A stretch of 16,040 nt of DNA from Paracoccaceae bacterium (GTDB taxonomy: Bacteria; Pseudomonadota; Alphaproteobacteria; Rhodobacterales; Rhodobacteraceae). Positions 1 to 7,983 of this stretch are shown piece by piece. A model generated the notes under the pieces. That model made no database searches, was not told where the DNA came from, and saw only the letters and a list, made by a program, of their open reading frames with translations. The translations under genes were made by a program, and so were the position numbers. The DNA is taken from positions 1-16,040 of the forward strand of contig JAPOSK010000249.1 in the NCBI GenBank assembly GCA_026709725.1, given 5' to 3'. The first letter of the stretch is position 1; each line of letters begins with the position of its first letter.

Positions 1-356
1 AATGGTATTCACGTTGGCGCTCATCATCTCCCGGGTGGATGATCTCCGGATGATGGTCTTCGGGGCCGCAATGCCTGTGGCCAGGCAGAACCGCTTCCTT
101 TCAAAATTTTGGACCACCCCGAACCCTACAGCACCGAGGGGAAGTAACGCCACCCTGATTCAGAGTTTCAACATTATCTGGGACAATCCCCCTCCGGGTG
201 CTGTCGGGTAGCAATCTGCCAATGCATTCCGGGTATGTGAACCCGACAGGAAGCAATGCCCCACAGTCACTCCATAGTCCTCTTGACAACGATTGGGCTC
301 TCAGCCTGAATTGACAATCTGCCCCAATTGACACGATGGCGGCTGGGAGGTGATGA
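1..356. other. Intergenic region without a convincing gene
   Basis: No reading frame here has both a credible start with ribosome binding site and a recognisable product. It lies downstream of the minus-strand LysR gene. A perfect 9-bp inverted repeat has arms at 201-209 and 241-249. Three TTGACA hexamers lie at 283-288, 311-316 and 328-333, but none has a good -10 box at 16-18 bp. Adjacent ATG codons on the minus strand at 22-27 could open a gene running off the left edge, but the nearest purine-rich site is too close to them, so I do not call it. Confidence 0.5.
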
Positions 357-1292
357 TCAAAATGATGCATCCGGACTGGACCAGCCATAATTGCCATTGG
401 CAACATGGTCCCGGACCATGATGAGGATCAGGTCCTTGATCCCGACCATGGTGGATCGGTTATTGCCGGAGACTGGTCCGACCAGATGCATCAGGCGTCG
501 GGCAGATGGGTGGTCGATTGCAACCGCTGCACACTCACCGCATTCCACCTGGTTGATCAGGAAAGCGTACGGAGCAATGCAGCAGCGGAGCCCCTTGATG
601 ACATACTCCTTGCGGATTGAGTGCGACGGCACCTCGATCTTGTCATTGATCTGCATGCCCTGTCGGCGCAACTCCTTTGTGAGCATAGTGAGGAGGGTGA
701 CCTCCCGGCCATCGAATACGAGTGGGAGATCAGCCAGCAGGCTGACCGGCAGAGGATCGGGAAGCGTGCGAATGAATTCAGGTTTGCCAAGCAGATAAAA
801 ATGCTCCCAGAACAGTGGAATCATTTCGGCGGCATGGCTTTTGTCAATGCGGTTGGTGAAGATCAGATCAATCTCAGCCCGCTCCCACACTTTTTGTATG
901 TCGTCAACGAATCCCTGTTCAAAGAGCAGTTTGAGCCCGGGGTACAATGTGTTGCTCATTTCCAGCAGACCGGAAATCAGAACCTGACCAATTGAGGGTG
1001 TAATGCCAAGACGCACGATGTTTGACTCGGAATCGCGAAATTGGGCAATTTCCTTCTCGGTGGTGTCCAGAAGATCCAGAATCTCTCCGGCGCGTTGTGC
1101 CAGTATTCGCCCCGCCGGTGTCAGTGTGATGCCTCGGGAATGTCTCTTGATGAGTTTGACTCCGCAGGATGTCTCCAGTGAGCGAATCTGCATACCGACA
1201 GCCGGCTGGCTGATTTTCAGGATTGATGATGCACGGGTCAGACTGTTTTCCCTTGCAGCAGTGGCAAAGCATACCAATTGCTTGAATTTCAT
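357..1292 (-). CDS. LysR-family transcriptional regulator
   Basis: A 311-residue LysR-type regulator, the usual length for the family. The N-terminal winged helix-turn-helix occupies about residues 1-60: it opens MKFKQLVCFATAA, the recognition helix is around SQPAVGMQIRSLE, and the wing is around GITLTPAGR. A linker helix follows, then a periplasmic-binding-protein-like co-inducer domain from about residue 90 to the end. I chose the ATG at 1290-1292 over an in-frame GTG 15 bp upstream because AGGTGG sits just ahead of it and the LysR HTH conventionally begins at this point. Such proteins bind DNA as tetramers and usually control a nearby gene plus their own promoter. Here the upstream neighbour is pheT on the same strand, and no obvious metabolic target lies beside it, so the effector and regulon are unknown. 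Confidence 0.92.
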   Translation of the reverse strand: MKFKQLVCFATAARENSLTRASSILKISQPAVGMQIRSLETSCGVKLIKRHSRGITLTPAGRILAQRAGEILDLLDTTEKEIAQFRDSESNIVRLGITPSIGQVLISGLLEMSNTLYPGLKLLFEQGFVDDIQKVWERAEIDLIFTNRIDKSHAAEMIPLFWEHFYLLGKPEFIRTLPDPLPVSLLADLPLVFDGREVTLLTMLTKELRRQGMQINDKIEVPSHSIRKEYVIKGLRCCIAPYAFLINQVECGECAAVAIDHPSARRLMHLVGPVSGNNRSTMVGIKDLILIMVRDHVANGNYGWSSPDASF

Positions 1293-1345
1293 AGGCACCA
1301 CCTGCACAGCATTGTCACCGGATCCAACATCTCCGGCAACGACGG

Positions 1346-1370
1346 GACAGAAACCCTCATTGGGACTGTC
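1346..1370. promoter_or_regulatory. Interrupted dyad upstream of the LysR gene, possible operator
   Basis: GACAG (1346-1350) and CTGTC (1366-1370) form an inverted repeat that encloses a second small dyad, CCC (1354-1356) with GGG (1362-1364). It lies about 54-78 bp upstream of the LysR start codon, where autoregulatory LysR sites usually fall. The assignment rests on position and symmetry only. Confidence 0.25.
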
Positions 1371-1499
1371 TCCAAATCATGCAGATCACCACCCCCGGCA
1401 CAACCTGCCGGAGAGTCCTCCCTGGCTGCTCCGTTAATCCATGTTGCAGCGAGAATTCAATCAATTCCCGGCCATTGCGTGAACTTTTATAACCGGACG

Positions 1500-3935
1500 T
1501 CATTCCTCGCGCAGTGTGCCACCGGTGCGTTCGCGGACTTCAGCGACAATCTCATCCGAGATTTGGGAGAGTTCTGCATCCGTGAATGCCTTGACCCTGG
1601 GCTGCAAATGAACGCTGATCGCAATTGATTTGAAACTCTTGCCAAATTGTTCAGCCGCGGGCTTGCCTGAAAATTCATCAAAGACACTGACGGATTCAAT
1701 GAATTCGCGGGACTTGCTGCGCTGAACTGCCGCTGTGATCGCGCCAGCCGGACAGGTGTCCCCGACGATGAAGGCAAAATCCCGGACCGCTCCCTGCAGA
1801 TCATTAAGGGCAAGGGCCGGCCGCGTCCGTATTTGCTTGCGGGGAAAAGGAATTCGATCAATATAAATTGTGAAAGCAACGGCACCACCACGAATACGCG
1901 ACTTTCGCAGCACTTTGGGACTGATCTGGCCAAACAGGGCCACGGGCTGGTCAGGCCGCAGATACAGACATCCTGTCCGACCCGGATGCCAGCCGGGTGG
2001 TGTTGCGGTATCCGTCTTCCATCTCATGGTCGGGCTGATGGTTTCAAGGACCTGTTCAAGGTCGGCCTTGGCATCATAGATATCGGCCGCCCGGACGGAC
2101 TTGTGTGGTGATCGGGGACCCGTGGGTCCTATCCGTATTCCTGTTGCCTGCAGCATCTGCTCGCCCGGATCATGACCGGTAAAGATCGGACCGATCTCGA
2201 AGATGGACAGCGATTGCACACCCCGCTTCTGGTTGCGCGAGGCCGCCTGAAGCAAACCAGGCAGGAGGTCGGGTCGCATGACATCAAGCTCGGATGAGAT
2301 GGGGTTCTCAAGTGCAACATGGACCGCATCCTCCAGAAACAGCTCGGAAAGGGATGATTGTGTAAAGGAGTAGGTGAGACATTCGTTGTAACCAAGGGAG
2401 GCAATACGCCGCCGGAGGATCCCCTCCCGTTTTTGGGCAGGAGTCAGGATGGCGGCCGCCACACTCTTGCAGCGCCGTTTCATGGGCCGACCCTTGAGTT
2501 TGGCAAGGCTGGCAATGCGGGCGACCTCCTCAACCAGATCAGCCTCACCATGGATATCCGGTCGCCATGAGGGAGAGGTGACGGTTATGATTTCATCTTC
2601 AACTTGTGGCCTGAAACCCAGATCTTCAAGGATTCGGCATTGCGTCTCCGGCCTGATGGACATGCCGACCAGCCGGGCGACACGACCGGTTCGCAATGTG
2701 AGTGTTCGCTCCGGTTTGGGAACTGTGCCGGCACGGGCAATCCGCGATGGCTCCCCGCCACAGATCGTGAGGATCAGTTCCGTTGCAGCATCAAGCCCTG
2801 CTTCGGTATCGCTCGGATCCACGCCCCTCTCAAAGCGGTAGCGGGCGTCTGAGTTGATCCTGAGGCGCCGACCGGATCGGGCGATCATCAACGGATCCCA
2901 GAGAGCACTTTCGACAAACACATTGACGGTTTCATCTGTGCAGCCGGTCCTGTCGCCACCGATGAGCCCGGCGAGACTGACCGGACCTGTCGCATCAGAG
3001 ATCGCCATCGTGTCGGCATCAAACATGTAGTTCTGACCGTCAAGAGCAGTCAGTGTTTCACCGCCTGCCGCAAAGGAAATCTTTAGCGAACCGGTGAGTT
3101 TGTCGGCATCAAAGACATGCAGCGGTCGACTGCGATCATAGGTGAGGTAGTTGGTAATATCGACGAGAGCCGAGATCGGACGCAGCCCAATCGCCTTGAG
3201 GCGTCGCTGCATCCAGGCAGGTGATGGTCCGTTGGCAACACCGCGGATGAGGCGGCCAAGAAAGAGAGGACATCCGCTTGACGCATCGCCGTGAATATTG
3301 ACGGAAACGGGACAATCAAAACGCCCTTCAATGGATGGCCGGGTCCGGGGCTTCATTGTTCCGATGCCGTGGGCCGCAAGGTCCCGGGCAATCCCACGAA
3401 CACCAAGAGCGTCCGGACGATTTGGGGTCACATCAAGATCAATAACCGGATCATTCAGACCCACCCAGTCGGCATAGGCCATGCCGAGCGGTGCATCGCT
3501 TGGGAGTTCGATGATGCCATCATGTTCATCGGAGATCATAAGTTCGCGTTCTGAGCAGAGCATGCCAGAACTTGTCACGCCCCGGATGGTTGCCTCTTTC
3601 AGCATCATCTCCGTCCCCGGAATCCAGCTGCCCGGCGGTGCGAAGACACCGATAAGGCCGCTTCTGGCATTTGGTGCCCCGCAGACAACCTCAACCTCTT
3701 CCTGTCGGCCGCCTCTGCCATCGGGCCAGGTTGCGACCCGGCAGACCTGCAGACTGTCGGCATTCGGGTGGGGATGGGTTTTGATGACCTTGCAGATGGT
3801 GAAGCTGGCCAACGGGTCACCAGGATTGGCAACCGAGTCGACTTCATGTCCGATGACAGTCAGTGCCTCGGCGATGGTCCGGATATCCGCCCTGGTCTCA
3901 AGATGATCCCTGAGCCAGTCCAGTGTGAATTTCAT
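1500..3935 (-). CDS. pheT: Phenylalanyl-tRNA synthetase beta subunit
   Basis: Beta subunit of the cytoplasmic (alpha-beta)2 phenylalanyl-tRNA synthetase, which charges tRNA-Phe; this subunit supplies tRNA binding and editing. The 811 residues match the long bacterial PheT. In order: N-terminal MKFTLDWLRDHL, an EMAP/Trbp-like tRNA-binding domain at about 40-150 (HPHPNADSLQVC at 54-65, VCGAPNAR at 84-91), a B3/B4 editing domain at about 200-380 (HVFDADK at 273-279), a B5 domain at about 410-480, the catalytic-like core, and a C-terminal ferredoxin-fold anticodon-binding domain from about 715. The ATG at 3933-3935 is preceded by AGGA. Unusually, it is not next to pheS: it points away from it, with pyk, rpmI and rplT in between. 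Nothing suggests decay. Confidence 0.98.
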   Translation of the reverse strand: MKFTLDWLRDHLETRADIRTIAEALTVIGHEVDSVANPGDPLASFTICKVIKTHPHPNADSLQVCRVATWPDGRGGRQEEVEVVCGAPNARSGLIGVFAPPGSWIPGTEMMLKEATIRGVTSSGMLCSERELMISDEHDGIIELPSDAPLGMAYADWVGLNDPVIDLDVTPNRPDALGVRGIARDLAAHGIGTMKPRTRPSIEGRFDCPVSVNIHGDASSGCPLFLGRLIRGVANGPSPAWMQRRLKAIGLRPISALVDITNYLTYDRSRPLHVFDADKLTGSLKISFAAGGETLTALDGQNYMFDADTMAISDATGPVSLAGLIGGDRTGCTDETVNVFVESALWDPLMIARSGRRLRINSDARYRFERGVDPSDTEAGLDAATELILTICGGEPSRIARAGTVPKPERTLTLRTGRVARLVGMSIRPETQCRILEDLGFRPQVEDEIITVTSPSWRPDIHGEADLVEEVARIASLAKLKGRPMKRRCKSVAAAILTPAQKREGILRRRIASLGYNECLTYSFTQSSLSELFLEDAVHVALENPISSELDVMRPDLLPGLLQAASRNQKRGVQSLSIFEIGPIFTGHDPGEQMLQATGIRIGPTGPRSPHKSVRAADIYDAKADLEQVLETISPTMRWKTDTATPPGWHPGRTGCLYLRPDQPVALFGQISPKVLRKSRIRGGAVAFTIYIDRIPFPRKQIRTRPALALNDLQGAVRDFAFIVGDTCPAGAITAAVQRSKSREFIESVSVFDEFSGKPAAEQFGKSFKSIAISVHLQPRVKAFTDAELSQISDEIVAEVRERTGGTLREE

Positions 3936-4014
3936 GGGAATGTCCTGCTTTGTTCGGTCATTGCGATTGTCCTGACGCGGCCATCCGGTTCATGGCCATC
4001 ATGGCAGGGCACTG

Positions 4015-4043
4015 GCAATACGCAGTCTCTGAAGGTAAATCAA
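4015..4043 (-). promoter_or_regulatory. Possible weak pheT promoter
   Basis: On the minus strand, TTGATT (4038-4043) and TATTGC (4015-4020) are separated by 17 bp in the divergent pheT-pyk gap. The matches to consensus are partial (4 of 6 and 3 of 6). Because pheT no longer shares the pheS transcript, it must have its own promoter, and this 166-bp gap is the natural place for it. Confidence 0.2.
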
Positions 4044-4101
4044 TATGGATTGCGTCAATCCGGCAACGGGCTGACCATTGGACAGTCGGGGAACATGGAT
4101 C

Positions 4102-5547
4102 ATGAAACGAATGAGAAGTCTGCGGATTGTTGCAACCCTGGGTCCGGCATCCTCCGAACCGGATACCATTGCGGCCATGTTTGACGCCGGTGTTGATGTT
4201 TTCCGGCTGAACATGAGTCATGGTGACAAGGATGTTGTCAGACGTCTTCATGGAATCATCCGTGATGTGGAAGAATCCTATCGTCGCCCGATCGGTATTC
4301 TGGCTGATCTTCAGGGGCCAAAACTCCGGGTTGGTACGTTCTCTGATGGTTCCGAAGAGCTCAGGGCTGGTGACAGGTTTCGACTGGATCTTGATCCTGC
4401 ACAGGGTGATCGGAAGCGTGTCTGTCTGCCGCACAGGGAAGTCTATGATGCGGTGGCTGCGGGCCAGACGCTCCTGGTCAATGATGGGAAAATCCGCCTG
4501 CATGTTGTCGATACGGGGCAGGATTACATTGACTGCGAGATCATCGAGGGGGGCGTGATTTCAGCCCGCAAGGGCGTCAATGTCCCCGATGCCGAGTTAC
4601 CGCTCCCGGCATTGTCGGCGAAGGATCGAGAGGATCTTGAATGTGCCTGTGAGCTGGGGGTGGACTGGCTGGCTCTCTCCTTTGTCCAGCGCCGCGAGGA
4701 TGTCGAGGAGGCCAGGAGACTTGCCGACAGCCGGGCTGCAGTCATGACCAAGGTCGAAAAGCCGCTCGCCGTCGAGCGGTTTGATGATATCCTTGACGCT
4801 TCTGACGGAATCATGATCGCCCGCGGGGATCTCGGTGTCGAGCTGCCCATCCATAAGGTCCCGCCAATCCAGAAGCGCCTGATCAGGAAGTGTCGGGCGG
4901 CAGCCAAACCGGTGATTGTGGCAACACAGATGCTCGAAAGCATGATTGAGGCATCAACTCCGACCCGTGCCGAGGTGTCCGATGTCGCGACCGCAATTTA
5001 TGAAGGTGCCGATGCGGTGATGCTGTCGGCCGAGTCGGCTGTCGGCAAATATCCCGTTCAATCAGTCACAACGATGCAGAATGTGGCCTGCTCGGTCGAG
5101 AGTGATCTGACCTATCGACAGGTCATCGATGCCTCTCGCCGCGGAGAGCGGACAACCATTCCCGATTCCATCACGCTGGCAGCACGGGAAATTGCCGAGA
5201 CGACCGAGGTCAAGGCCATTTGCTGTTTCACCCATTCCGGTGCCACCGCACGTCTCGTGGCACGGGAACGACCCGGTGTCCCCATCCTGGTTCTGACACC
5301 CTTTGCCCGAATCGCCCGCCGTCTGAGCCTCCTGTGGGGCGGGCACTGTGTGCCGACAAAATCGGTTGGAACATTCGATACGGCTGTCGAGTCCGCCATC
5401 GAAACGGCCCGGGCTGAGGGTCTGGCCGAAACGGGTGACAACATTGTAATCACAGCCGGTGTCCCGTTCAATGTATCAGGCAGCACGAACATTGTGCAGG
5501 TTGCGACCATCAACACTGAGAATGAAGACGACGCCCTCAATGAGTGA
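4102..5547 (+). CDS. pyk: Pyruvate kinase
   Basis: Catalyses the last step of glycolysis in the cytoplasm, phosphoenolpyruvate plus ADP to pyruvate plus ATP. With the ATG at 4102 the protein has 481 residues, typical of bacterial pyruvate kinases. Visible landmarks: N-terminal RIVATLGPASSEP, RLNMSHG near residue 36, the active-site lysine segment MTKVEKP near 215, the metal-binding MIARGDLGVELP near 240, then KPVIVATQMLESM and TRAEVSDVATA, and a C-terminal regulatory domain from about 340. A TTG at 4078 opens the frame further upstream, but GGGGAA lies about 9 bp before the 4102 ATG and homologues start close to this point; the ATG at 4111 is also possible. It is divergent from pheT and leads the rpmI-rplT-pheS run. 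Confidence 0.97.
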   Translation: MKRMRSLRIVATLGPASSEPDTIAAMFDAGVDVFRLNMSHGDKDVVRRLHGIIRDVEESYRRPIGILADLQGPKLRVGTFSDGSEELRAGDRFRLDLDPAQGDRKRVCLPHREVYDAVAAGQTLLVNDGKIRLHVVDTGQDYIDCEIIEGGVISARKGVNVPDAELPLPALSAKDREDLECACELGVDWLALSFVQRREDVEEARRLADSRAAVMTKVEKPLAVERFDDILDASDGIMIARGDLGVELPIHKVPPIQKRLIRKCRAAAKPVIVATQMLESMIEASTPTRAEVSDVATAIYEGADAVMLSAESAVGKYPVQSVTTMQNVACSVESDLTYRQVIDASRRGERTTIPDSITLAAREIAETTEVKAICCFTHSGATARLVARERPGVPILVLTPFARIARRLSLLWGGHCVPTKSVGTFDTAVESAIETARAEGLAETGDNIVITAGVPFNVSGSTNIVQVATINTENEDDALNE

Positions 5548-5683
5548 AACCCTGCCAATCATTGAAATCACGGTCGAAGAATTTGCAATTCCGGTCGGGT
5601 GTCTGTATCGGGTGCCGCCTGTGCACGGCCGGCTTACAGAGGCATGCCGGGTCGTGTTGACTGTCTCGACTCACGGAGTTTGA
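5540..5683 (+). CDS. Possible 47-residue ORF filling the pyk-rpmI gap
   Basis: An ATG-started frame overlaps the pyk stop by 8 bp and ends one base before the rpmI start codon, so it fills the whole gap. Its product begins [15 protein letters not shown] and has two cysteines; I recognise no family. No clear ribosome binding site precedes it, so translation would depend on coupling to pyk. The same gap must also hold the rpmI ribosome binding site (GGAG at 5675-5678) and possibly a promoter, so this may simply be an open leader. Confidence 0.2.
   Translation: MSETLPIIEITVEEFAIPVGCLYRVPPVHGRLTEACRVVLTVSTHGV
5583..5611 (+). promoter_or_regulatory. Possible weak rpmI promoter
   Basis: TTGCAA (5583-5588) and TATCGG (5606-5611) are separated by 17 bp, about 73 bp upstream of rpmI. 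Both are partial matches to sigma-70 hexamers. Given the 137-bp pyk-rpmI gap, an independent promoter for the ribosomal-protein genes is plausible, but this particular pair is weak. Confidence 0.18.
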
Positions 5684-5684
5684 A

Positions 5685-5885
5685 ATGCCCAAAATGAAAA
5701 CGAAGTCCAGTGCCAAGAAGCGATTCAAGGTGACGGCAAGCGGACGCATCAAGGTCCAGCAGGCCGGCAAGCGGCACGGCATGATCAAGCGATCAAAAAA
5801 GTTCATCCGCAATGCGCGCGGCACCACGACCCTGTCCCCGCAGAACGAGAAGATTGTCAAGGGCTTCATGCCCTACTCGCGCTAG
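5685..5885 (+). CDS. rpmI: 50S ribosomal protein L35
   Basis: A 66-residue, strongly basic protein of the large ribosomal subunit, the standard length for bL35. The N-terminus [20 protein letters not shown] and the C-terminal FMPYSR-type ending are characteristic. GGAG at 5675-5678 lies 6 bp upstream of the ATG. It sits 12 bp before rplT, the conserved pair. The infC gene, which often precedes rpmI, is absent; pyk occupies the upstream position. Confidence 0.97.
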   Translation: MPKMKTKSSAKKRFKVTASGRIKVQQAGKRHGMIKRSKKFIRNARGTTTLSPQNEKIVKGFMPYSR

Positions 5886-5897
5886 GGGAGGGAGACG

Positions 5898-6260
5898 ATG
5901 GCACGTGTCAAGAGTGGCAAGGTCACCCATGCCCGTCACAGGAAAGTTGTCAAGAATGCCAAGGGCTACCATGGGCGCCGGAAAAATACATTCAAGGTTG
6001 CCAAGCAGGCGGTTGATCGCGCCCGGCAGTATGCAACGCGGGATCGCAAACAGCGCAAGCGCAACTTTCGGGCCCTCTGGATCCAGCGGATCAATGCTGC
6101 GGTTCGATCCTGCGATGAGTCCATGACATACTCGCAGTTCATGAATGGTCTCAAGCAGGCAAACATTGTCATTGATCGCAAGATTCTGGCGGAAATCGCC
6201 CATGATGACCCGGCCGTCTTTGCCGAAATTGTGGCCAGGGCCCGGACAGCACTTCCCTGA
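5898..6260 (+). CDS. rplT: 50S ribosomal protein L20
   Basis: A 120-residue bL20, needed early in large-subunit assembly and in some bacteria an RNA-binding repressor of its own operon. The N-terminal extension [19 protein letters not shown], the segment [12 protein letters not shown] and the core [16 protein letters not shown] are canonical. The strong GGAGG site lies about 7 bp upstream, within the 12-bp space after rpmI. It is probably cotranscribed with rpmI and pheS. Confidence 0.98.
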   Translation: MARVKSGKVTHARHRKVVKNAKGYHGRRKNTFKVAKQAVDRARQYATRDRKQRKRNFRALWIQRINAAVRSCDESMTYSQFMNGLKQANIVIDRKILAEIAHDDPAVFAEIVARARTALP

Positions 6261-6333
6261 TCAGTCCATCCCATCCTCTCAGCGCAATCACAGCATGCCG
6301 GAAGGTTTGGTTGCGTTGAAGAGAGGACCGTGC

Positions 6334-6350
6334 CGCAGTCGGGGACTGCG
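6334..6350 (+). promoter_or_regulatory. Hairpin in the rplT-pheS spacer
   Basis: A perfect 7-bp stem, CGCAGTC (6334-6340) with GACTGCG (6344-6350), closes a GGG loop 23 bp before the pheS start. No U-tract follows, so it does not look like an intrinsic terminator. It may tune pheS translation or mark a processing site. I saw no phenylalanine-rich leader peptide like the E. coli PheM leader in the spacer. Confidence 0.35.
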
Positions 6351-6373
6351 CCAGCATCAGCGGAGAGTGTGCC

Positions 6374-7456
6374 ATGACCGATATTGAGACACTCGAACAG
6401 GAGACGCTGCAGTCAATTGCCGCTGCCGACAGTGAGGCCTCACTTGAGGCTCTGCGACTGGGTGTCCTTGGCAGACAGGGAACGATCACGCAACGACTTC
6501 GGGGTATGGGAGCGCTGGACCCTGATGAACGGAAAAGCGTGGCAACGGCCCTGAACCGGGCCAAGGATGCCATCAGCCAGGCTTTGCGTCAACGCAGGGA
6601 TGAACTTGAGGAAGCCGCCCTTGATCGTCAGATGCAGGCGGAGTGGCTGGATATCACCCTGCCCGCCCGCCCGAATCGAACGGGGAGTGTTCATCCTGTC
6701 AGCCAGACAATGGATGAGGTCGCGGCAATCTTTGCGGATATGGGATTTGGTGTTGCCGAAGGCCCGCAAATCGAAACAGACTGGCACAATTTTGATGCGT
6801 TGAACATTCCCCCGGACCATCCGGCCCGGCAGGAACATGACACCTTTTTCATTCGTATGGAGTCTGATGGGGGCAGCCAGCCCAATGTCCTTCGGACCCA
6901 TACGTCGCCAGTTCAGGTCCGGACCATGCAGGAGCGTGGCGCACCATTGTACATTGTTGCCCCGGGCCGCGTCTATCGCTGTGACTATGATCAGACACAT
7001 ACTCCGATGTTCCACCAGACCGAGGGGCTGGCGATCGACAGGGATATCACCATGGCCAATCTCAAATGGGTCCTGGAAGAATTCTGCCGGGCCTATTTCG
7101 AAGTCGATGCGGTTGAATTGCGGTTTCGGGCTTCCCATTTCCCCTTCACGGAGCCGTCGGCGGAAGTCGACCTGCGCTGTTCATGGCAGGATGGCCAGCT
7201 GAAAGTCGGTGAGGGTGATGACTGGATGGAAATCATCGGCTGCGGGATGGTTCATCCCAGGGTTCTCGAGGCCGGCAGGATTGATCCCTCAGTCTATCAG
7301 GGGTTTGCTTTTGGCATCGGCATTGACCGCCTTGCGATGCTCAAATACGGCATTCCGGATCTCAGGGCCTTCTACGAGAGCGATGTGCGCTGGCTTCGTC
7401 ACTACAGTTTTGAGCCTTTGGACATACCCACGCTGCATGGCGGCCTGAGCCGCTGA
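6374..7456 (+). CDS. pheS: Phenylalanyl-tRNA synthetase alpha subunit
   Basis: Catalytic alpha subunit of the (alpha-beta)2 phenylalanyl-tRNA synthetase, a class II enzyme that activates phenylalanine and transfers it to tRNA-Phe. The 360 residues fit bacterial PheS. An N-terminal coiled-coil, tRNA-binding arm covers about residues 1-90. The class II core follows, with [18 protein letters not shown], the motif 2 region around [20 protein letters not shown] (ending near 217) and motif 3, [20 protein letters not shown], near 310-330. GGAG about 8 bp upstream supports the start. It sits 113 bp after rplT and 37 bp before the DUF1244 gene. Its obligate partner pheT is encoded about 2.4 kb away on the opposite strand. 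Confidence 0.98.
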   Translation: MTDIETLEQETLQSIAAADSEASLEALRLGVLGRQGTITQRLRGMGALDPDERKSVATALNRAKDAISQALRQRRDELEEAALDRQMQAEWLDITLPARPNRTGSVHPVSQTMDEVAAIFADMGFGVAEGPQIETDWHNFDALNIPPDHPARQEHDTFFIRMESDGGSQPNVLRTHTSPVQVRTMQERGAPLYIVAPGRVYRCDYDQTHTPMFHQTEGLAIDRDITMANLKWVLEEFCRAYFEVDAVELRFRASHFPFTEPSAEVDLRCSWQDGQLKVGEGDDWMEIIGCGMVHPRVLEAGRIDPSVYQGFAFGIGIDRLAMLKYGIPDLRAFYESDVRWLRHYSFEPLDIPTLHGGLSR

Positions 7457-7493
7457 TCTGCCGAAGACGATGATTCGTATATGAGGTGCAACG

Positions 7494-7808
7494 ATGAATG
7501 AACAGTCCGCAACCAACGAACAGACCCGCACAGAACTCGAAGCCGCTGCATACCGGCGTCTGCGCGACCATCTGCGCGACCATACGGATGTCCAGAATAT
7601 TGATCTGATGAACCTTGCCGGTTTCTGCCGCAATTGCCTGAGCCGTTGGTACATGGAAGCTGCCAATGACAGGGACATCGCCATGGATAAGGCGGCTGCT
7701 CGTGAAATCGTCTACGGCATGCCGTTCGATGAGTGGAAGGCCAGGTATCAGCGTGAAGCCAGTGCCGAGCAAAAAGCGGAATTTGCCAGGTCACATCCAT
7801 CCGGCTGA
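7494..7808 (+). CDS. DUF1244 (SMc04008-like) small protein
   Basis: A 104-residue cytoplasmic protein of unknown function, recognised by its core TDVQNIDLMNLAGFCRNCLS followed by RWYMEAA and VYGMPFDEWKARYQ. This is the DUF1244 signature, named after Sinorhizobium SMc04008 and found mostly in Alphaproteobacteria. The conserved CRNC pair (about residues 43-46) could bind metal or form a disulfide, but no activity is assigned. GAGGTG lies about 5 bp before the ATG. The 37-bp spacing from pheS suggests cotranscription. From memory, relatives often lie near pyk in Alphaproteobacteria, which would fit this cluster. Confidence 0.9.
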   Translation: MNEQSATNEQTRTELEAAAYRRLRDHLRDHTDVQNIDLMNLAGFCRNCLSRWYMEAANDRDIAMDKAAAREIVYGMPFDEWKARYQREASAEQKAEFARSHPSG

Positions 7809-7897
7809 GAATTTCCCTAACTGAAATCTCCCCGTTCCGGGGGCCACGACTCCAATCCAGACCGGACCGGAGAGATCATAAATCTTCATGGCCATGC

Positions 7898-7940
7898 CCG
7901 ACCTGTCCAGACCGCATGCCGGTCTGCTGTCTTTTGTCGG
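7898..7940 (+). terminator. Terminator-like hairpin after the pheS-DUF1244 run
   Basis: A perfect 7-bp stem, CAGACCG (7908-7914) with CGGTCTG (7920-7926), closes a 5-base loop. A short T-run lies at 7932-7935, and a further outer pairing joins CCGAC (7898-7902) to GTCGG (7936-7940). Position and T-run fit a factor-independent terminator, although the T-run is not directly next to the stem. Confidence 0.4.
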
Positions 7941-7955
7941 ACACGATTTTTGTGC

Positions 7956-7983
7956 TTGACATCCTGAACACAATGTGAAAAAT
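7956..7983 (+). promoter_or_regulatory. Candidate promoter for the restriction-modification gene
   Basis: A perfect TTGACA (7956-7961) and AAAAAT (7978-7983; 4 of 6 matches to TATAAT) are separated by 16 bp, followed by the most AT-rich stretch in the area (to about 7996). Transcription from here would give a leader of roughly 340 nt holding the hairpins and the upstream ORF described below. Confidence 0.35.

Noticed and set aside
283..333. Three TTGACA hexamers as a promoter array
   Set aside because: None has an acceptable -10 element at proper spacing, and no gene starts downstream on the plus strand.
101..406. Minus-strand 101-codon frame overlapping the LysR 3' end
   Set aside because: Overlaps the LysR end in another frame, has no clear ribosome binding site and no family resemblance.
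1395..1411. CCGGCA/TGCCGG hairpin as a pheT terminator
   Set aside because: Six-bp stem with five-base loop, but followed on the minus strand by a G-rich run rather than T residues.
3958..4503. Minus-strand frame of 181 codons across the pheT-pyk gap and the pyk start
   Set aside because: Overlaps pyk antisense and has no recognisable domain.
6440..7138. Minus-strand open frame of 232 codons opposite pheS
   Set aside because: Lies inside an unambiguous pheS in antisense, with no recognisable product; a by-product of codon bias.
7830..7842. CCCCG/CGGGG hairpin just after the DUF1244 gene as a terminator
   Set aside because: Short stem without T-run; the hairpin at 7908-7926 is a better candidate.
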